Shown: positions 51,121 to 62,200, counted from the first letter of the stretch. The stretch: 64,000 bases of DNA from Streptomyces taklimakanensis (GCF_009709575.1 NZ_WIXO01000001.1:5520001-5584000); one strand, 5' to 3'. Translations and numbers: made by a program. The notes: a model not told the origin generated them from the sequence alone.

Positions 51121-52338
51121 ATGCCCAGCCGGCCGCCCACCCCGGGAAGCGACGCGGACGAGCCGGGAGGTGAGGCGGGCCGGAGCGTGCCGGACGAGGT
51201 GTGGGAGCGGCTCGTCGAGGCGTGCGAGGCGCCGGACGGCTCCGCCCCGAAGGAGCCGTCGGCCCGCGCCCGGATGGTGACCGAACGGCTGCGGAAGCTG
51301 GACGAGGAAGCCGCGCGCGGGCAGCGCCGCCGATTCCGTGGGAAGCGCGAGCCCGAACCCTGGCAGCCCGAGGGCCGGCGCACCGGCCCCGCCTGGCAGG
51401 AGACGGAGGGCGGCGGACGCGGCGGGAGGCTCGGCCGGGTGGGCACCGCGATCGGTGCGACCGCGGTCGCCCTCGCCCTCCTCTACGCGCTCAACCCCTC
51501 CTTCGTGCGCTCCTGGATGCCCGGCGGCGAACCCGGCGCCCCCGAGCCGCTGCCTGCGGAGACCGCGGCGCCCGCCGCCGCGCCGGAGGAGGAACTCCTC
51601 CCCGACCTGCCGACCGTCGACGCGCCCTTCGCCGGATCGCCCGCCCTGCGGTGGGCCGACGGCGCCGACGCCATCGTGCTCCCCGAGGCCACCGCGGTCG
51701 GCGACGTGCCGGCCACCGCGATCGAGGCCGCCCTGCGACGCACCAAGCGCTTCCTCGTCGCCGCCAACCTCGACCGTCGGGTGCTCATGGGCGCCGAACC
51801 CACCGAGGCGCTGGACCTGATGGATCCGCTGTTGGGGGAGACGGTCACCGAACTGCGGAAGGCGCTGGCCGAGCCCACCGTCGAGAACGATCCCAAGTGG
51901 ATGTTCACCCGCTTCGACCGGGACGAGGTCCGCCTCGCCGGCGACGTGGTCAAGGTCCGCGGCCGGATGGAGGTGACGGAGGGCGAGCGGGGCGTACCGC
52001 GCGTCCGGGCCGACTACACCTTCGTCTACCCCCTGGCCAGGGCCGAGGGAGGCGAGGAGGTGGCGCGCACCATCGTGCGCAGGTCCCTGGAGATCCACGT
52101 GCCGCACGGGCCCGAGTGGGAGTACACCGAGGGCAGGCTGTGGGTCGCCGGCTACGGCAGCAGGATCGCCAACGACGTGTGCGAGAGCGGTGACGGGTTC
52201 ATCCATCCGATGTTCGTGGCCGACCGCTACGCCCGGCCCGCCCCCTCCGGCCCGGAACGCGACCCCTACGACCGCAGCGAGCCGATCGCCGAAGGGAAGC
52301 CGGACGAGGGGCAGTGCGGAGTCGTCACCCGCACCTGA
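51121..52338 (+). CDS. Single-pass membrane protein of unknown function
   Basis: A 405-residue protein with a charged N-terminal cytoplasmic part (about 100 residues, Arg/Glu-rich), one transmembrane segment (VGTAIGATAVALALLYALNP), a Pro/Ala/Glu linker, and a 250-residue extracellular domain with two Cys (NDVCES and GQCGVV). The domain carries VLPEATAVGDVPATAIEAAL and a terminal repeat-free stretch. The topology fits a signalling or scaffold protein in the envelope. GGAAGAG lies about 10 nt before ATG 51121. I do not recognise the domain, although such proteins occur in streptomycetes. Confidence 0.75.
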   Translation: MPSRPPTPGSDADEPGGEAGRSVPDEVWERLVEACEAPDGSAPKEPSARARMVTERLRKLDEEAARGQRRRFRGKREPEPWQPEGRRTGPAWQETEGGGRGGRLGRVGTAIGATAVALALLYALNPSFVRSWMPGGEPGAPEPLPAETAAPAAAPEEELLPDLPTVDAPFAGSPALRWADGADAIVLPEATAVGDVPATAIEAALRRTKRFLVAANLDRRVLMGAEPTEALDLMDPLLGETVTELRKALAEPTVENDPKWMFTRFDRDEVRLAGDVVKVRGRMEVTEGERGVPRVRADYTFVYPLARAEGGEEVARTIVRRSLEIHVPHGPEWEYTEGRLWVAGYGSRIANDVCESGDGFIHPMFVADRYARPAPSGPERDPYDRSEPIAEGKPDEGQCGVVTRT

Positions 52339-52405
52339 GGAGCGGGACACCGCGCTCGGCCCCGGCACCGCGCACCGACGGCCGCCCGCTCCTTCGCCCA
52401 CCGGC

Positions 52406-53431
52406 TCAGCCGCTCGGCGGGCGGCCGGTGCGCAGCATCCGCAGCACCGCTCCCTCGACGGCCCCCTGGGTGGCGGGCACGCCGAAGGCGGCCCCGTCAC
52501 CGAGGCGGTGCAGGGCGGGCGCGATGGTCACGCCCTCCTCGTACAGTTCGATCACCCGCGGGTTGACGTACGAGGCGCGGCACACCGCCGGGGTGTTGCC
52601 CAGGTACTCCGAGACCTCCCGCATCGCGCGGGCGACCGCGCGGCGCCGTGTGGTGGCGCTCCCGTCGGCGAATCGCGAGACGGCCAGCGCGACGGCGGCC
52701 AGCACGGTGCCGTGCCAGGTGCGGAAGTCCTTGGCGGTGATGTCCACTCCGCCCAGGTCCTTCAGGTAGGCGTTGAGGTCCTCGCCCGTCACCTCGCGCC
52801 ACACCGGGCGGTCCCAGTAGGACAGCAGCCGGTCGCCGCCCCCGCGTCGCCGCTTGAGGGCACGCACGGCACGGCAGGTCGCGGGGTCGGCCACCGCCCG
52901 CACGATCTCCCTGCCGTGCTTGCCGGTGTAGGAGAAGGTCACCGTCCCGCGCGCGGACTCGGCGTGTTCGCGCAGCAGGGTGGTCAGCCCGTAGGAGTTG
53001 TTCAGCTCCGCGTAGCGCTCCCCGCCGACCCGGAAGAAGCCCAGGTCCAGCAGGCGGACCGCGGTGCCCAGCACCCGCTCCCGGGTCAGCCCGCGCAGGC
53101 TCGTGTGGGCCTCGACCGCCTCGCGGATGCGGGGCAGCGCCTCGGCCACGTCGAGCACGTGCTCGTGCTTGGCCTGCTCCTGCTCCGCTCGGAAACCGGG
53201 GTGGTACAGATACTGGCGACGGCCGGCCGCGTCGGTGCCCACGGCCTGGAGGTGACCGTCCGGCTCCGGGCAGATCCACACGTCCGTCCAGGCCGGCGGG
53301 ATCACCAGGGCCTTGATCCGCTCCACCTCCGCCCGGTCGCGCAACGGGCGCCCGGCGGTGTCGAGGTAGCGGAAGCCGCGGCCACAGCGCACGCGCGCGT
53401 AGCCGGGGCCGTCGGGCCGGACGTGACGCAT
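52406..53431 (-). CDS. DNA topoisomerase IB
   Basis: A 341-residue poxvirus-type topoisomerase IB that nicks one strand through a 3'-phosphotyrosine and relaxes supercoils without ATP. Core residues: GDRLLSYWD region, KDFRTWHGTVLAA, and the nucleophile Tyr in VCRASYVNPRVIELY. The N-terminal DNA-clamp half has IPPAWTDVWICPEPDGHLQ, and the basic RRQYLYHP. GGAGG is about 11 nt before ATG 53431. The type is uncommon in bacteria but found in streptomycetes. Converges on the gene at 51121. Confidence 0.92.
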   Translation of the reverse strand: MRHVRPDGPGYARVRCGRGFRYLDTAGRPLRDRAEVERIKALVIPPAWTDVWICPEPDGHLQAVGTDAAGRRQYLYHPGFRAEQEQAKHEHVLDVAEALPRIREAVEAHTSLRGLTRERVLGTAVRLLDLGFFRVGGERYAELNNSYGLTTLLREHAESARGTVTFSYTGKHGREIVRAVADPATCRAVRALKRRRGGGDRLLSYWDRPVWREVTGEDLNAYLKDLGGVDITAKDFRTWHGTVLAAVALAVSRFADGSATTRRRAVARAMREVSEYLGNTPAVCRASYVNPRVIELYEEGVTIAPALHRLGDGAAFGVPATQGAVEGAVLRMLRTGRPPSG

Positions 53432-53632
53432 CGGTGAACGAACCTCCCTGGTCCGCCGTGGTCCGGGCCGCTCCTCGCGGACCCGACGGCGGGGAGGTTC
53501 TCCTTCCCCCGCGCCGTCCCTTCATGACTCTGCCGCCCCGCCCTTCCCGAACGACCGGTCGAGGACGATCCGGACCGCGTACTCCGGCCGGACCGGGGAA
53601 TCCGCTGGACCGGACGAGCGCCCGAGGAGACC

Positions 53633-54718
53633 GTGACGATGAGAAGCGTTGGCGTCGAGGAAGAACTGCTTCTGGTGAGCGCGGACAGCGGTGAGCCGCA
53701 GGCCGTGTCGGGGGCGGTGCTGGCCTCGGCGGCCGAGGGGGAGGAGTTGGAGAAGGAACTCCAGCGCGAGCAGGTGGAGACCGGCACCCGCCCCCGCACG
53801 CAGATGATGGACCTCGCGGTGGAGGTGCGACGCTGGCGCGGAGCGGCCTCCCAGCGGGCCCGCTCGGTCGGCGCCGAGGTCGCTGCGCTGGCCACCTCGC
53901 CGCTCGCCGTCGACCCCTCCCTCAGCCCCGGCGACCGCTACCGGCGGATGGTGACGGAGTACGGACTGACCGCCCAGGAACAGCTCACCTGCGGCTGCCA
54001 CGTCCACGTGGGGGTGGAATCGGACGAGGAGGGTGTGGCGGTGCTGGACCGGATCCGGCCGTGGCTGGCCCCGCTGCTGGCGATGAGCGCCAACTCGCCC
54101 TTCTGGCAGGGGGAGGACAGCGGATACGCCAGTTACCGCAACCGGGTGTGGGGACGGTGGCCCTCGGCGGGGCCGGTGGAGGTCTTCGGCTCGGCCCGGG
54201 CCTACCACGAGCGGGTGCGCGCGATGATCGGCACCGGTGCGCTGCTGGACGAGGGGATGGTCTACTTCGACGCCCGGCTGGCGCGCAACTACCCGACGGT
54301 GGAGATACGGGTCGCCGACGTCTGCCTCGACGCCCACGACACGGTACTGATCGCGGCCCTGGCCCGGGGCCTGGTGGAGACCGCCGCACGCGCCTGGCGG
54401 GAGGGCGAACCCCCCGCCGCGATCGACGTCGGTCTGCTGCGACTGGCCGCCTGGCGCGCGGGCCGTTCCGGGATCCTTGACGATCTGGTGCACCCGGTGA
54501 CCTTCGAGCCGGCACCCGCGCGCACCGTCGTGGAGGCCCTGCTGGAACACGTCGGCCCGGCTCTGTCGGACCTCGGGGACCTGACCCGGGTCGAGGAGGG
54601 CGTGGCGGAGCTGTTCCGACGGGGCAACGGCGCCGACGTCCAGCGCGCGGTCTTCGAGGAGTCCGGGGGAGACCTCGGCGCCGTGGTGGCCGAATCCATA
54701 CGCCGGACCGTGTCCTGA
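53633..54718 (+). CDS. YbdK-type carboxylate-amine ligase (GCS2 family)
   Basis: A 361-residue member of the glutamate-cysteine ligase-like family 2. The opening VGVEEELLLVSADSGEP holds the metal-binding EEE, and CGCHVHVGVESDE is the second metal and substrate site. ARNYPTVEIRVADVCLD is the third signature. The enzyme joins an amino acid to a carboxylate with ATP; the real substrates of actinobacterial YbdK-type proteins are not settled. GTG 53633 and ATG 53639 are both possible starts, GAGGAG lying 3 and 9 nt before them. Confidence 0.9.
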   Translation: MTMRSVGVEEELLLVSADSGEPQAVSGAVLASAAEGEELEKELQREQVETGTRPRTQMMDLAVEVRRWRGAASQRARSVGAEVAALATSPLAVDPSLSPGDRYRRMVTEYGLTAQEQLTCGCHVHVGVESDEEGVAVLDRIRPWLAPLLAMSANSPFWQGEDSGYASYRNRVWGRWPSAGPVEVFGSARAYHERVRAMIGTGALLDEGMVYFDARLARNYPTVEIRVADVCLDAHDTVLIAALARGLVETAARAWREGEPPAAIDVGLLRLAAWRAGRSGILDDLVHPVTFEPAPARTVVEALLEHVGPALSDLGDLTRVEEGVAELFRRGNGADVQRAVFEESGGDLGAVVAESIRRTVS

Positions 54719-54811
54719 AACACGCTCTCGCCGTTCGGCGGAACGGGATGCCGGGAGGTCCGCCGCCGCTCCGTGCCCTCCCGCTCGCCGTGCCCCGCGT
54801 CCGCACCGCGC

Positions 54812-55237
54812 TCAGCGCTTCGCCGTGTCCTTCCCCATCGCCAGGGCCAGCACCCTCTGCTTGACCCGGTCGACGCACTCCTCACACGCGTGGAAGACGG
54901 TCGTACCGCCCCGGTGTCCGACCTCGGCGAGCGGGACCAGTGGAACGTCACCGCGCCCGCACCACAACCAGCAGGCCGCGTTCCGGTGGGTGGAGGCGGC
55001 CTCCCGCACCTGCTCCTCCAACCTGCCGATGCAGTCGTCGCAGGCGTACAGGGGGGCGTGAGTACCCCAGGAGATCACCGGTCCGAGCCAGGTCACCGCC
55101 GTACCGATCCGCTCGCACCACAGCCAGCAGTCCCCGACGACCCACCTGCCCCGATCGTCCTCGCCGGCCGGCTCCGAGGACGCGGTGCCGTACCGGGGGG
55201 CGTCGCGATCCCCCGCTGCGCCCGTACCGGTGAGCAC
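54812..55237 (-). CDS. Cys-rich protein with two tandem CWLWC...C-x-x-C modules
   Basis: A 141-residue protein made of two similar halves after a 35-residue tail. Each half has CWLWC ([22 protein letters not shown]), a 28-30-residue spacer with a His (GTHAPLY; EVGHRG), then a Cys pair ([26 protein letters not shown]). Cys-x-x-x-Cys plus Cys-x-x-Cys suggests zinc or disulfide folding of each half, and the halves are duplicates. GTG 55237 is chosen because AGGAGG lies 8 nt upstream. I do not recognise a family; role unknown. Confidence 0.7.
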   Translation of the reverse strand: MLTGTGAAGDRDAPRYGTASSEPAGEDDRGRWVVGDCWLWCERIGTAVTWLGPVISWGTHAPLYACDDCIGRLEEQVREAASTHRNAACWLWCGRGDVPLVPLAEVGHRGGTTVFHACEECVDRVKQRVLALAMGKDTAKR

Positions 55238-55621
55238 GGTGGCGGCCTCCTCTCGCCTCGGGGGAGGGGCCGTCCGCACCGTGCGGCCCCCGGGTCATGC
55301 CTACCCCGGATCCGCCACGGGGGACAGCGGAACTCCGGCCGATCCCGTCCCCGCCCCGGCTGCCGGCCCGACGGCGTCCGGAACACCGGAGCCGGCGGCT
55401 CTCACCTGCGCGTCCGTCGGTCGTGGCCGCCGGGTGCGGTTCCTCGCCGGAGGCGCGCCGTCGTGTTTCGGACATCCGCGAGCCCGCCTCCCGCCGTCCG
55501 GGGACCGGACGGGTGCGCACCCGTTGGCCGAGCAGGAGGTGCAAAAGGGATGGATCGGGGTACAGCCACTCGGGCGTGGCGGGCCCTCGCCCGCGCCAAT
55601 CCGTTCGAAGGAGAGCAGTAC
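55238..55621. other. 384-bp region between the Cys-rich gene and catalase
   Basis: No gene is supported here. The catalase frame stays open back to ATG 55550 with AGGAGG 10 nt upstream, which could be an alternative start giving 24 extra residues. The rest must hold the divergent promoters of the two genes; none is strong by eye. Confidence 0.5.
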
Positions 55622-57277
55622 GTGACCGAGACAGCCAGGCGGGGAGACACCCAGGGCAACGGCCAGCCGGTGCTCACCAACCGGCAGGGCCACCCGATCC
55701 ACGACAACCAGAACCAGCGCACGGTCGGTGCCCGTGGTCCGGCCACGCTGGAGAACTACCACTTCCTGGAGAAGATCAGCCACTTCGACCGGGAGCGCAT
55801 CCCCGAGCGGGTGGTGCACGCGCGCGGCGTGACGGCCTTCGGGTTCTTCGAGGCGTACGGCTCCTGGGGCGACGAGCCCATCAGCCGCTACACCCGCGCC
55901 AAGCTGCTCCAGGAGCGCGGCAAGCGCACCGACGTGGCCGTCCGGTTCTCCACGGTCATCGGCGGACGCGACTCCTCCGAGGCCGCCCGCGACCCCCGGG
56001 GTTTCGCGGTGAAGTTCTACACCGAGGAGGGCAACTGGGACCTGGTCGGCAACAACCTGGGCGTCTTCTTCATCCGGGACGCCATCAAGTTCCCCGACGT
56101 CATCCACGCGCTCAAGCCCGACCCGGTCACCTTCGAGCAGCGACCCGAGCGGATCTTCGACTTCATGTCGCAGACCCCCGAGTCGATGCACATGCTGGTC
56201 AACCTCTTCAGTCCGCGGGGCATCCCCGCCGACTACCGGCACATGCAGGGCTTCGGGGTCAACACCTACAAGTGGGCCGACTCCGACGGCCACACCGTGC
56301 TGGTCAAGTACCACTGGATGCCCAAGCAGGGCGTGCGCTCCATGACCGAGGAGGACGCCGCCAACGTCCAAGCGCAGAGCCTCGGTCACGCCACCAAGGA
56401 CCTCTACGAGGCGATCGAGCGGGGCGACTACCCGGAGTGGGAACTCCTGGTGCAGATCATGGACGACCACGAGCACCCGGAGCTGGACTTCGACCCGCTG
56501 GACGACACCAAGACCTGGCCGGAGCAGGAGTTCCCGCCCAAGCCGGTGGGCCGCATGGTCCTCAACCGGATGCCGGACGACTTCTTCACCGAGAACGAGC
56601 AGATCGCCTTCGGCACCGGCGTGCTGGTGGACGGCCTGGACTTCTCCGACGACAAGATGCTGGTGGGCCGCACCTTCTCCTACAGCGACACCCAGCGCTA
56701 CCGCGTCGGCCCCAACTACCTCCAGCTCCCGGTCAACCGGGCCAAGGCTCCGGTGCACACCAACCAGCGGGGCGGCCCGATGGCCTACGAGGTCGATCCC
56801 GGGGGCGACAACCCGCACGTCAACTACGAGCCCTCGACCCTGGGCGGACTGGACGAGGCCGAGGGACCGGGCTACGGCGAGCAGGGCCCGGAGATCCGCG
56901 GCCGGCTGACCCGCAGCCGGATCCCCCGCACCAACGACTACCTCCAGGCCGGTCAGCGCTTCCGGCTGATGGAGGACTGGGAGCGCGACGACCTGGTCGC
57001 CAACTTCACCAACCAGCTGAAGCAGTGCCCGCGCCACATCCAGGAGCGGATGGTGTGGCACTTCCTGCTGGTGGAGAACGAGCTCGGGCTGCGCGTCGGC
57101 GAGGGGCTCGGCATCACTCCGCAGGACGTCTCGCACCTGGAGCCGCTGCCGAACCAGCAACTGACCGACGAGGACCGCGAGCGGCTGGCGAACCTGGGCA
57201 AGAACCCGCCGCGCGACGTGACCGGCCTGACCATGACCCACAGCGTGCCCGACGAGCGGCACGTGGTGACGCGCTGA
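55622..57277 (+). CDS. Monofunctional haem catalase
   Basis: A 551-residue haem catalase that disproportionates H2O2. Family text: [20 protein letters not shown], active-site His in [14 protein letters not shown], Asn in [19 protein letters not shown], and the haem-ligand Tyr in [23 protein letters not shown] 55622 (AAGGAG 8 nt upstream) gives the standard start; ATG 55550 is possible. About 50 residues longer than small-subunit catalases, mainly at the C-terminus. It is cytoplasmic. No Fur-like regulator is adjacent. Confidence 0.95.
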   Translation: MTETARRGDTQGNGQPVLTNRQGHPIHDNQNQRTVGARGPATLENYHFLEKISHFDRERIPERVVHARGVTAFGFFEAYGSWGDEPISRYTRAKLLQERGKRTDVAVRFSTVIGGRDSSEAARDPRGFAVKFYTEEGNWDLVGNNLGVFFIRDAIKFPDVIHALKPDPVTFEQRPERIFDFMSQTPESMHMLVNLFSPRGIPADYRHMQGFGVNTYKWADSDGHTVLVKYHWMPKQGVRSMTEEDAANVQAQSLGHATKDLYEAIERGDYPEWELLVQIMDDHEHPELDFDPLDDTKTWPEQEFPPKPVGRMVLNRMPDDFFTENEQIAFGTGVLVDGLDFSDDKMLVGRTFSYSDTQRYRVGPNYLQLPVNRAKAPVHTNQRGGPMAYEVDPGGDNPHVNYEPSTLGGLDEAEGPGYGEQGPEIRGRLTRSRIPRTNDYLQAGQRFRLMEDWERDDLVANFTNQLKQCPRHIQERMVWHFLLVENELGLRVGEGLGITPQDVSHLEPLPNQQLTDEDRERLANLGKNPPRDVTGLTMTHSVPDERHVVTR

Positions 57278-57428
57278 GGCCGGCGCTCCGGCCGGGCGGC
57301 CCGCCGCGCGGGCGCGCGGACGTCGTGTAGCGGGCCGCCCCCGGGGAATCCGTGAAGACCCGCGCCCCGGCCCCCACGGGGGTCGGGGCGCACGAGTTCG
57401 CCGGAATCGGTGGGAGAGAAGCCCGGTC

Positions 57429-57701
57429 ATGAAGAAGAGAAAACAGAAGCTGCTGTACAGGCCGGTGGGCCTCGCGCTCGGCGCCCTCAGCGGTGCCATC
57501 GCGACCGCCGCCTTCAAGCAGGCGTGGAAGGCCGTCAGCGACGAGGACGACGCCCCCGACCCCGGGGACGAGGACCGCGGGCTGGGGGAGATCCTGCTGG
57601 CGTCCGCGATCCAGGGAGTGATCTTCTCGGTGGTCAGGGCGGCGGTGGACCGCGGCGGGGCCGTGGTGGTCCGCAAGGTCACCGGCACCTGGCCGGGATG
57701 A
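57429..57701 (+). CDS. DUF4235 small membrane protein
   Basis: A 90-residue DUF4235 protein. A basic start ([13 protein letters not shown]) leads to a first hydrophobic segment ([20 protein letters not shown]), an acidic loop ([14 protein letters not shown]), and a second segment ([22 protein letters not shown]). Function of the family is unknown. ATG 57429. It starts 151 bp after the catalase stop; a strong hairpin follows its own stop. Confidence 0.88.
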   Translation: MKKRKQKLLYRPVGLALGALSGAIATAAFKQAWKAVSDEDDAPDPGDEDRGLGEILLASAIQGVIFSVVRAAVDRGGAVVVRKVTGTWPG

Positions 57702-57726
57702 GCCCGGCCGACTGTTCGACGGCACG

Positions 57727-57758
57727 GGTGGGCCGTACGGTTGTCCGTACGGCCCACC
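57727..57758 (+). terminator. Hairpin between the DUF4235 and MalY-like genes
   Basis: GGTGGGCCGTACGG (57727-57740) and CCGTACGGCCCACC (57745-57758) pair perfectly over 14 bp around TTGT. It lies 25 bp after the DUF4235 stop and 20 bp before the next gene, so it can serve as a terminator or sit in that gene's leader. Confidence 0.7.
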
Positions 57759-57777
57759 GTCGTTCTCGGAGGCACCG

Positions 57778-58959
57778 GTGACGTTCCCGCGCCCGCGCCC
57801 GTCCGTCCCCGGGGAGGCGTTCGATCCCCTGAGCGTCCTGAGCCTCGACGAGCTCAGGCGGCGCACCAGCGTCAAGTGGCGGGCGTACCCCGAGGACGTG
57901 TTGCCGTTGTGGGTGGCCGAGCTGGACGTCCCGCTCGCCGAACCCGTGGCGCGGGCGCTCACCGAGGCGGTGGCCCTGGGCGACACCGGTTATCCGGCGG
58001 GTACCGGCTACGCCGAGGCGCTGGCGGCCTTCGCGGCGGCCCGGTGGGGATGGCGGCCGGCGGTGGAGCACACCGCGCTCGTGCCCGATGTGATGCTGGG
58101 GATCACGGAGGTGTTGAAGCTCGTCACCGGACCCGGTGACGCGGTGGTCGTCAACCCGCCCGTCTACCCGCCCTTCCACGCCTTCGTCCGGCACCTGGGC
58201 CGTCGGATCGTGGAGGCACCGCTCGGCGCGGACCTGCGGCTGGACCACGACGTGCTGGAGGAGGCGTTCGTCCGAGCGACGGAGGGTGGTCGTCCGGCGG
58301 CGTACCTGCTGTGCAGTCCCCACAATCCGACCGGCACCGTCCACACCCGGGCCGAGCTGGAGCGGGTGGCCGAGTCGGCGGAGGCACACGGGGTCCGCGT
58401 CGTGGCCGACGAGATCCACGCGCCCCTGGTGCTGCCGGGCGCCGAGCACGTGCCCTACCTCTCCGTCCGCGGCGCGGAGCGCGGCTTCGCTCTGCTGTCG
58501 GCGTCCAAGGCGTGGAACCTGGCCGGACTCAAGGCGGCGCTCGCGGTGGCGGGGCCGGAGGCCGCCGGGGACCTGGCGCGGATGCCCGAGGAGGTCGGGC
58601 ACGGGGCGAGCCATCTGGGCGCGATCGCCCACACCGCCGCCCTGCGGTACGGCGGCGAGTGGCTCGACGCCCTGCTGGTCGGACTGGACCGGAACCGACT
58701 GCTGCTGGGCGAGCTGGTGGACCGCCGCCTCCCCGGGGTCCGCCACCGCGCGCCCCAGGGCACCTACCTCGCCTGGCTGGACTGTCGTGGGCTCGGGCTG
58801 GGGGACGATCCGGCCGCGGTGTTCCTGGAACGGGGGCGGGTCGCCCTCGGCTCCGGTCCGGACTTCGGCACGGGAGGTGCCGGCCACGCGCGGTTGAACC
58901 TGGGAACCTCGCCGGAGGTGCTCACCGAGGCCGTGCGGAGGATGGCCGGCGCGCTCTGA
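57778..58959 (+). CDS. MalY/PatB-type PLP enzyme (cystathionine beta-lyase-like)
   Basis: A 393-residue class I aminotransferase-fold enzyme of the MalY/PatB group, which cleaves C-S bonds. Features: [20 protein letters not shown] (the VKW typical of the group), [58 protein letters not shown] (PLP Asp), and [17 protein letters not shown] with the Schiff-base Lys. GTG 57778 follows GGAGG by 5 nt or so. In E. coli MalY also modulates the maltose regulator; here only the enzyme role is inferred. The upstream hairpin lies in its leader. Confidence 0.9.
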   Translation: MTFPRPRPSVPGEAFDPLSVLSLDELRRRTSVKWRAYPEDVLPLWVAELDVPLAEPVARALTEAVALGDTGYPAGTGYAEALAAFAAARWGWRPAVEHTALVPDVMLGITEVLKLVTGPGDAVVVNPPVYPPFHAFVRHLGRRIVEAPLGADLRLDHDVLEEAFVRATEGGRPAAYLLCSPHNPTGTVHTRAELERVAESAEAHGVRVVADEIHAPLVLPGAEHVPYLSVRGAERGFALLSASKAWNLAGLKAALAVAGPEAAGDLARMPEEVGHGASHLGAIAHTAALRYGGEWLDALLVGLDRNRLLLGELVDRRLPGVRHRAPQGTYLAWLDCRGLGLGDDPAAVFLERGRVALGSGPDFGTGGAGHARLNLGTSPEVLTEAVRRMAGAL

Positions 58960-59057
58960 CGGGCTCCGCCGCGGTCGGCCTGGCGCCGCCGTGACCTCGC
59001 TGCCGGCGGCCGTGTGCCGCTCGCCGGCCGTGGCCCCTCCGGTATCCGACACGGCAT

Positions 59058-59194
59058 CGAAAACTTTCGGTGGCTCGGCTCTCCGATGGCCGGACCACTG
59101 TTCCCGACCGGCCGTCAGGTGCCGGAAACTTCCCGGACACAGAGCCTTGACCCGGGCATGACCCGATGATTTCCTTTCCGGAACCATTCCGGAA
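59058..59194 (+). promoter_or_regulatory. Palindromic repeats upstream of the GH115 gene
   Basis: CGAAA-AC-TTTCG at 59058-59069 is a 12-bp palindrome; CGGAAACTTCCCG near 59124 is a weak second copy. Xylanase promoters of actinomycetes are, as I recall, known for CGAAAnTTTCG-type elements, and this gene is xylan-related. Two TTCCGGAA palindromes (59176-59183 and 59187-59194) lie 11 bp apart nearer the gene. Confidence 0.45.
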
Positions 59195-59255
59195 GTCACC
59201 GGCGCACCATCCCACTCCCGTACTCTCCCGTCCCTTTCTTGCGGAGATTGAGCAC

Positions 59256-62200
59256 ATGAGAAGGCCCAACACCGGCTCGCAGGTCCCCGAGAACGCCAGT
59301 CGACGGACGTTCCTGAGTCTGTTTCCGCTGACCGCCGCCGCCACCGCCGTGCCCGCCGTCTCCGCCCCGGCCGCCAACGCGGCGGGGGCGGGGCGCGGCA
59401 GGCCCGAGCGCGGCTCCGACACCTACATCGCCTTCTCCCGCAGGCCCGGGAGCTTTCCCCTGGTGGCCCGCGGCAGGGCCGCCACCATCGTGGTCGGCGC
59501 CGACGACCACCCCGGTGTCCTGAGGGCGGTGGAGGACCTGCGCCGGGACGTCGAGCGCGTCACCGGCGTCGGACCCGCCGTCCGGCGCGGCGACGCCCCA
59601 CCCAGGCGGTCCGAGATCGTGATCGTGGGCACCATCGGCAGGAGCCCGCTCGTCGACCGGCTCGTCGCCGACGGCAGACTGGACGTCTCCGGCATCGCCG
59701 GGAAGTGGGAGACCTCCCTGGAGCAGGTGGTGGAGGACCCGTTCCCGGGAGTCCGCCGCGCCTTCGTGATCGCCGGCAGCGACCAGCGCGGCACCATCTA
59801 CGGCATCTACGAGACCACCCGCCAGATGGGCGTCTCCCCCTGGCACTTCTGGGACGACGTGCCGCCGCGCCGGCACGACGAACTGCACGTGCTGCCCGGG
59901 CGCCACACCCAGGGCACCCCGGCGGTGAAGTACCGCGGCTTCTTCATCAACGACGAGAACCCGGCCCTGGGCACCTGGGCGCCGGAGTACTTCGGCCCGG
60001 GCAAGGCCCCCGGCTTCCCGAACGGCTTCAACAAGGAGTTCCACGCCAAGGTCTTCGAGACCATGCTCCGCCTCAAGGCCAACTACCTGTGGCCGGCGGT
60101 GTGGGGCCGGGCCTTCGCCGAGGACGATCCGGCCAACCACGCCACCGCCAAGGAGTACGGCATCGTCATGGGCACCTCCCACGAGGCGCCCATGATGCGC
60201 GGCATCGAGGAGTGGAACCGACACGCCGTCCCCGCCGGGCGCGACGCCGAGGGCAACATCACCGAGCCCGGCAGCGACCCGTACGGCGGCACCGGCGAGT
60301 GGAGCTTCCGCCGCAACCGGGAGGCCATCGAGGCGTACTGGGCCGACGGCATACGCCGCATGGTCGAGGAGGACTTCGAGGGCGTCGTCACCCTCGGCAT
60401 GCGCGGCAACGGCGACGTCAGCCTGCCCGACGGCGACGGCATCGACCTGATGCAGTCCATCCTCGACAGCCAGCGTCGGATCCTGGCCGAGGTCACGGGG
60501 AAGTCCGACATCACCGACATCCCGCAGGTGCAGACCCTCTACAAGGAGGTCCAGCGCTACTGGGACAAGGGGCTGCGTCCACCGGAGGACGTCACCGTCG
60601 TCTTCTGCGACGACAACTGGGGCAACATGCGCAAGCTGCCCGACCAGTCGCTCCCGAAGCGCGCCGGCGGCTACGGCATGTACTACCACTTCGACTACGT
60701 GGGCGTCGGCCGCAACTACAAGTGGGTCGACACCGTCAACCTCGTCAGCACCTGGGAGCAGCTCCACCTGACCTACACCTACGGCGTGGACCGGCTGTGG
60801 GTGGTCAACGTGGGCGACCTCAAGGCCGAGGAGATGCCCACGCAGTTCTTCCTCGACTACGCCTGGGACCCCGAGCGCTGGCCGCTGGAGCGCCTCCACG
60901 AGTGGGGACGGCGGTACGCCGAGCAGAGCTTCGGTCCCGAGCACGCCGAGGAGATCGCCGAGATCCTGCACACCTACGGCGTCCTCCAGGCCCGCCGCAA
61001 GCCCGAGCTGCTCAACCGCCGCATCACCCTCGACCCCACCAAGGACCTGTCCAAGGACGAGGCGGCGGTCGTCTACGACGACCAGGCCGGCCCGTACCAC
61101 CTCAACCACTACGGGGAGATGGCGCGGGTCACCCGGGAGTGGCGGGACCTGGCGAAGAAGGCCGAACGCGTCGGACGCAAGCTGCCGCGCGCCGACCAGG
61201 ACGCCTACTATCAGCTGGTGCTCTACCAGGTGAAGGCGACCGCCAACCTCTACGAGCTGCGCGAGGCGGAGTTCACCAACATCCTCTACGCGGAGCAGGG
61301 CCGCGCCGCCACCAACCGCTACGCCGACCTCACCGACGCCCGCTTCGCCGACGACCAGGCGATGTCGGACTACTACAACAACATCCTGGCCGACGGGAAG
61401 TGGAAGGGCTTCCAGACCCAGCCGAAGATCGGCTACGGCGACGTGGAGCGCTACGGCCCCGACGCGCCCTGGCAGCAGCCCCAGACCCCGAACCACGTCG
61501 CGCTGCCCGACGAGGTCTTCCCGGCGGTGAAGCGGATCGAGGTCCCCGACCGCGCCGAGATGGGCGTGGCCGTCGACGGCTCCGACCTGTGGTGGCCCGA
61601 GGCGGACGGCAAGCCGGTGCTTCCCGCGTTCAGCCCGTACCAGACCCGGCCGGACCAGTACATCGACGTCTTCAACCGCGGCAGCCGCCCGTTCGACTAC
61701 CGCATCACCGCGGCCGAGCCGTGGGTGAGGATCGACCGCGCCCGCGGCCGGGTCGAGGACGAGGCGCGCGCGACCGTGCGCATCGACTGGCACCGGGCCC
61801 CCAAGGGCGTGACGCGGGTGCCCATCACGGTCCACGGGCCGGACGGTGCCGCCGTGGAGGTCACGGCCGTCGTGGAGAACCCCGCGCTCTCGCGCCACAG
61901 GCTGCGGGGCTTCGTCGAGGCGGGCGGCTACGTCTGCATGGAGGCCGCCCACTACAGCCGGGCCGTCAACAGCGCCGGGATCCACTGGAAGCGCCTGCCC
62001 GACATCGGGCGGGACGAGGACGGGATGGAGCCCTACCCGGTCACCGCGCCCAGCCGCACGCCGGGTGGCCACGGCCCGCGCCTGGAGTACGAGATGACCC
62101 TCACCACGGCCGGCGAGGTCGACGTCTGGGTGTACCTGGCGCCCCGCAACAACGTCCTGCCGACGGAGGGGCTGCGGTACGCCGTCTCGATCGACGACGC

